Assembly (NCBI GenBank): GCA_937996655.1
Contig: CALKUK010000011.1
Coordinates: 496,001 to 560,000 of the forward strand
Source: an uncultured Sphingomonadaceae bacterium
GTDB taxonomy: Bacteria > Pseudomonadota > Alphaproteobacteria > Sphingomonadales > Sphingomonadaceae
DNA length: 64,000 nucleotides
Direction: 5' to 3'
Every line of letters starts with the position of its first letter. Position 1 is the stretch's first letter. Below, one piece after another: positions 60,640 to 64,000 of this stretch. Made by a program: the position numbers and the translations under genes. The notes under the pieces were generated by a model. It worked only from the letters and a program-made list of their open reading frames with translations. It was not told the origin of the DNA and did not search any database.

Positions 60640-61167
60640 ATGGCCATTCTTCCAATTATCGAAACACCCGATCCCCGCCTGAAGGCGATCTCGACGTCTG
60701 TGGACCAGGTGGACGACGCACTGCGCGGCTTCATCGCGGACATGTTCGAGACGATGTACGACGCGCCGGGTATCGGCCTTGCTGCCATTCAAGTTGGCCT
60801 TGCCAAGCGGGTTCTCGTCATCGACCTTCAGGACAAAGATGAAGAAACGGGCGAAACCATCAAGGATCCAAGGGTTTTCATCAATCCGGAAATCCTTGAG
60901 GAATCGGATGAGTTGAGCGTTTACAGCGAAGGCTGCCTGTCGGTGCCGGAACAATATGCTGATGTCGCCCGCCCGGCGGTGATCAAGGCCAAGTGGCTCG
61001 ATGCGGACGGGAAAGAGCATGTCGAGCAAATTGACGGTCTGCTCGCCACCTGTCTGCAGCATGAGATGGACCATCTGAACGGGATCCTTTTCATCGACCA
61101 TTTGTCTAAGCTGAAGCGCGACATCGTGCTGAAGAAGCTTGCAAAGGCGCGCAAAATGGCGGCTTAA
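60640..61167 (+). CDS. def: Peptide deformylase
   Basis: 175 residues. All three motifs are intact: GIGLAAIQVGL, EGCLSVPEQYADV (metal Cys) and QHEMDHLNG (metal His pair, catalytic Glu). It removes the N-formyl group from nascent proteins, the reverse step of fmt. A Leu-to-Tyr type variation after SVPEQ is typical of alphaproteobacterial Def. Confidence 0.96.
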   Translation: MAILPIIETPDPRLKAISTSVDQVDDALRGFIADMFETMYDAPGIGLAAIQVGLAKRVLVIDLQDKDEETGETIKDPRVFINPEILEESDELSVYSEGCLSVPEQYADVARPAVIKAKWLDADGKEHVEQIDGLLATCLQHEMDHLNGILFIDHLSKLKRDIVLKKLAKARKMAA

Positions 61168-61246
61168 CCGTCAAATTAGGGCGCTCTGCCGAACCCATTC
61201 AAAACGGCTTTCAATGTAGGATTGTTCGTTCTATGTTCCGCGCATC

Positions 61247-62626
61247 ATGGCGGGAACTTTAATGCAATATCTGGGAATTTTGCTGCTCGGACTCGGGCTG
61301 GGGAGCGTCGTCGGCTGGTTGTTCGCAGGGCGGGCAACGGCGGGTCTGCAAGCCGAACGTGATGCCGCACGGACAGAGCGGGATCGGGTCCAGGCTGACT
61401 TTAAATCCGCCATTGTTGACCTTGAAGCCGCGCTGACGGAACGCAATGCCCTGAACGCCCAATTGGCCGGTGCGACAGCCGAGCACAAGGCGCGGGAAGA
61501 GGCGCATGCTGCGCAACTCCGGTCTTTGCAGGACGCCAAGGAGGCATTGTCGGCGCAGTTTAGCGAAGTGGGGGGCAAACTCCTCGAATCAGCCCAAAAG
61601 CAGTTCTTGGAGCGTGCAGAGGCACGGTTCCGCCAGTCCGAGGAAACGTCCGGTCAGGGCCTGAAAGCATTGTTGCAGCCGGTGCATGAGCGCCTTCAAA
61701 AATATGAAGAGCAAGTGACAAAGGTTGAGGCCGAACGGCGCGACGCCTTCGGGCTTCTCCATGGTCAGATCGCCTCCATGCGTGAAGGCACAGAACGGGT
61801 GTCGAGCGAAGCCGCAAAGCTGGTCAATGCGCTGCGCAATGCGCCCAAAGCGCGCGGTCGCTGGGGCGAACAACAGCTGCGCAACGTGCTTGAAAGCTGC
61901 GGTTTATCGGATCATGTCGACTTTGCGACCGAAGTCAGCGTGTCAGATGGGGAGGGCGGTCGTCTTCGCCCTGACGTGATTGTGCGAGTGCCGGGTGGCA
62001 ATTCACTGGTGATCGACGCCAAGGTGTCGCTCAATGCCTATCAGAATGCGTTCGGTGCCGTCGATGAGCGGGAGCGCGAAATTCATCTGGCCGCGCACGC
62101 TGCCGCCATGAAGGCCCACGTCAACACGCTTGGTGCAAAGGCTTATTGGAGCCAATTCGACGATGCGCTCGATTATGTCATCATGTTCGTCCCCGGCGAA
62201 CATTTCCTGACGGCCGCGCTGGAACAGGACAATCAGCTTTGGGATTATGCATTTGATCGCAAGGTCTTACTGGCGACACCTACGAACTTGATTGCAATTG
62301 CCCGCACCGTGTCTGCCGTGTGGAAGCAGGAGAAAATGGCGGGACAAGCGCGCGAAATCGCGGAACTTGGCCGTGAACTCTATTCGCGTCTCGCAACCAT
62401 GGGTGGCCATGTCAGCCGCGTCGGCAAAAACCTAGATACCGCCGTTAACGCCTATAACCAGATGGTCGGCAGCCTTGAAAGCCAGGTGATGAGCTCGGCG
62501 CACAAGTTTGAGAAACTCGGCATCGACACGGGTGCCAAGTCTATCGAAGCGCTGCCGATTGTGGAGGGGCATTCGCGGCCGCTGGTGAAGCTGGTGGCGA
62601 ATTCCGGTGAGAATGATCCTTCTTGA
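61247..62626 (+). CDS. rmuC: DNA recombination protein RmuC
   Basis: 459 residues. An N-terminal membrane helix (about 4-25) leads to a long coiled coil (about 30-180), then the RmuC core: GRWGEQQLRNVLESCGLSDH, LVIDAKVSLNAYQNAF and VIMFVPGEHFLTAALEQD, features of a PD-(D/E)XK-like nuclease fold. RmuC limits inversions at short inverted repeats. An alternative start exists at 61262. The gene ends 15 bp before the convergent GFA gene. Confidence 0.94.
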   Translation: MAGTLMQYLGILLLGLGLGSVVGWLFAGRATAGLQAERDAARTERDRVQADFKSAIVDLEAALTERNALNAQLAGATAEHKAREEAHAAQLRSLQDAKEALSAQFSEVGGKLLESAQKQFLERAEARFRQSEETSGQGLKALLQPVHERLQKYEEQVTKVEAERRDAFGLLHGQIASMREGTERVSSEAAKLVNALRNAPKARGRWGEQQLRNVLESCGLSDHVDFATEVSVSDGEGGRLRPDVIVRVPGGNSLVIDAKVSLNAYQNAFGAVDEREREIHLAAHAAAMKAHVNTLGAKAYWSQFDDALDYVIMFVPGEHFLTAALEQDNQLWDYAFDRKVLLATPTNLIAIARTVSAVWKQEKMAGQAREIAELGRELYSRLATMGGHVSRVGKNLDTAVNAYNQMVGSLESQVMSSAHKFEKLGIDTGAKSIEALPIVEGHSRPLVKLVANSGENDPS

Positions 62627-62641
62627 GCCGATCGTCGCAGA

Positions 62642-62977
62642 CTACCAGCTGGCCCCGTCGACCAGTTTTCTGGGCAAGTCTTCCCAGATTTCCGGCGCAA
62701 AGATCCTCAGATTGACGCCAATCCGGCCATAGGTCGGGTCCATGGGTGTCCAGTGGGTGATGATTCCGCACGTGCCGCAATGCCAAGTGGTGAGCGTTGC
62801 ATCGCCCTGAACATAGCCAACGCCGATGCCAGCCACTTCAATGTCGTCGGGTGATCCATAGGTCCAGAGTGCGCCGGTACGGCGGCAGATGGAACAATTG
62901 CACGCGGTCACTTCGTCGGGCTTGAGCAGGAGCCGCACTTTGATCGCGCCGCAATGACAGCTGCCTTCATATGCCAT
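62642..62977 (-). CDS. GFA-family (CENP-V/GFA) zinc-binding protein
   Basis: 111 residues. The Cys pattern is GSCHCGAIKVRLLL, ACNCSICRRTGALWTYGSP and WHCGTCGIITHW, a fold shared with glutathione-dependent formaldehyde-activating enzymes. Most members have unknown substrates, so no reaction is claimed. ATG 62977 lies eight bases after the methyltransferase stop, so the two may be cotranscribed. Confidence 0.9.
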   Translation of the reverse strand: MAYEGSCHCGAIKVRLLLKPDEVTACNCSICRRTGALWTYGSPDDIEVAGIGVGYVQGDATLTTWHCGTCGIITHWTPMDPTYGRIGVNLRIFAPEIWEDLPRKLVDGASW

Positions 62978-62985
62978 GGCTCGGC

Positions 62986-63789
62986 CTATCGCTTCCGCAG
63001 TTGGTTCAGCACTTCATAGGCCATTACAGATGTCGCTACAGCTGCGTTGAGGCTGTCGGCCTTGCCCATCATCGGCATTTTGACCAGCAGGTCACAATCC
63101 GCCTCATAGGCTTCGGGCAGACCCTGCGATTCATTGCCGACGAGGAGAAACACCGGCGGCGCATAGGCCGGGTCCTGATAGTCATTGTCGGTATTGAGGC
63201 TGGTGCCGACCAGCTGGCCCGGCCCCTGACGCAGCCAACTGACAAATTCTGGCCAACTGGCCTTGCTGATCGACTGGGTGAACAGCGCGCCCATGCTCGC
63301 GCGGACGGATTCGACCGAGAAGGGGTCTGTACAATCGTCGATAAGGATCAGCCCGCCCGCGCCCACAGCGTCGCCGGTGCGCAAGATGGTGCCCAAATTG
63401 CCGGGGTCGCGCAGACGCTCTGCGACCATCCAGATGGGGGCAGCCATCCGGTCTATGTCAGCAAGGGGCGTCCAACGTTCTGGATAAATGCCGATCACTG
63501 CCCCCGGATTGTCCTTGCCAGAAATTTTGGACAAAATGTCGCGCGGGGTGATGAACACCTCACCGCCTTGGGCTTCGGTCGCCGCCACCAAGGTTTCGAC
63601 CAGCGGATGACGGGCACTTTCGGGCGCAAACCAAAGCATGTCGGGTGTCCGGCCTGCATCCAAGGCCTCGGTAAGGATGCGCAGACCTTCTGCGAGGAAG
63701 AGTCCTTCTTCGCGGCGGCCCTTCTTGTCACGCAGGGACCGGACCCGTTTGACCAAAGGGTTCGAAAATCCTGTAATTTCGCGTGGCAT
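62986..63789 (-). CDS. TrmH/SpoU-family RNA 2'-O-methyltransferase
   Basis: 267 residues. N-terminal substrate-binding part (SNPLVKRVRSLRDKKGRREE) and a SpoU knot: motif 1 ERLRDPGNLGTILRTGDAVG, motif 2 LLVGNESQGLPEAY and motif 3 MMGKADSLNAAVATSVMAYE. It methylates the 2'-hydroxyl of rRNA or tRNA; the target (such as 23S G2251, or a tRNA site) cannot be read. It ends just before the GFA gene; HPr lies six bases upstream. Confidence 0.93.
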   Translation of the reverse strand: MPREITGFSNPLVKRVRSLRDKKGRREEGLFLAEGLRILTEALDAGRTPDMLWFAPESARHPLVETLVAATEAQGGEVFITPRDILSKISGKDNPGAVIGIYPERWTPLADIDRMAAPIWMVAERLRDPGNLGTILRTGDAVGAGGLILIDDCTDPFSVESVRASMGALFTQSISKASWPEFVSWLRQGPGQLVGTSLNTDNDYQDPAYAPPVFLLVGNESQGLPEAYEADCDLLVKMPMMGKADSLNAAVATSVMAYEVLNQLRKR

Positions 63790-63795
63790 TGGGGG

Positions 63796-64000
63796 CTATT
63801 CAGCCTCGTGGAAACGGGCTTCGACCAGCTCGACAAGCGATTGGACAGCCTCTTGCGCGCCATCACCGGACGCGCTGATCGTGATGTGATCACCAAGGGC
63901 CGCGCCCAGCATCATCAGGCCCATGATGGAGGTGCCGACAACTTTTGACCCGTCCTTTTCCACCTCAACCTGCGCGGGGAGGCCTGAGGCCATGGTGACA
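63796..64000 (-). CDS. HPr-family phosphocarrier, 5' end cut by window
   Basis: The last 68 or so codons of an HPr. The frame runs off the window end (the Met at 63993 is internal: VTMASGLPAQVEVEKDG). The regulatory Ser region is KVVGTSIMGLMMLGAALGDH, followed by SGDGAQEAVQSLVELVEARF. The catalytic His15 lies upstream of the window. Alphaproteobacterial HPr usually serves the nitrogen PTS. The stop is six bases before the methyltransferase start, so they may share a transcript. Confidence 0.9.
   Translation of the reverse strand, partial: VTMASGLPAQVEVEKDGSKVVGTSIMGLMMLGAALGDHITISASGDGAQEAVQSLVELVEARFHEAE

Overview
This window reads as chromosomal DNA of an alphaproteobacterium, most likely a sphingomonad (Sphingomonadales). 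The basis is gene content and style, not a database search: an Entner-Doudoroff zwf-edd-glk-eda operon, a complete exosortase-A (XrtA/PEP-CTERM) exopolysaccharide locus of the sphingomonad type, a System I cytochrome c maturation (ccm) operon, an HPr-type phosphocarrier, frequent GTG/TTG starts and many 1-4 bp gene overlaps. No tRNA, rRNA, CRISPR array, insertion sequence or prophage was seen.

Layout. 1-6628 (+): the 3' end of a secreted YDG/MBG-repeat haemagglutinin-like protein, a small coiled-coil protein, a GAF-GAF-PAS class III adenylate cyclase and a PycTM-like (Pycsar effector family) membrane protein, packed as one operon. 6632-7291 (-): an unrecognised ORF. 7465-10500 (+): ccmF-ccmG-ccmH and a 60-residue CcmI N-terminal piece. 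10573-19806 (-): a four-gene operon of membrane-anchored pentahaem cytochrome, tandem HbpS/GlcG lipoprotein, outer-membrane barrel, and decahaem cytochrome with LVIVD repeats. 20091-20933 (-): a CpdA-like cyclic-nucleotide phosphodiesterase. 21161-26279 (-): a second electron-transfer operon of a FAD/NAD(P) + 2x cNMP-binding + 4x[4Fe-4S] fusion, a four-TM putative dihaem cytochrome b, and an FHA-TM-decahaem cytochrome c. 26421-27344 (+): the TPR half of CcmI. 27448-31985 (-): gdhA, an aldehyde dehydrogenase and acetolactate synthase. 32396-37221 (+): zwf-edd-glk-eda. 37218-38670 (-): galE and a receiver-only response regulator. 38966-39937 (+): trxB. 39923-58036: the XrtA exopolysaccharide locus, a divergent four-gene minus arm and a twelve-gene plus arm. 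58046-64000: housekeeping genes (truA, fmt, recR, def, rmuC, a GFA protein, a TrmH-like methyltransferase, and HPr cut by the window end).

The part most likely to be new is 3-27 kb. The two cytochrome operons encode 25 c-haem attachment sites plus a putative dihaem cytochrome b, one iron-sulphur flavoprotein and one outer-membrane barrel. They sit between ccm genes that would mature the cytochromes. Predicted electron path (inference): NAD(P)H to FAD to four [4Fe-4S] clusters to the b-haems to the FHA-anchored decahaem cytochrome to periplasmic and barrel-associated haems, and possibly out of the cell. The same stretch holds a cyclic-nucleotide synthase, a hydrolase and a protein with two cyclic-nucleotide sensor domains. 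The entry flavoprotein may therefore be controlled by cAMP, and the FHA domain may add control by Ser/Thr phosphorylation. I know of no described system with this combination, but I could not search.
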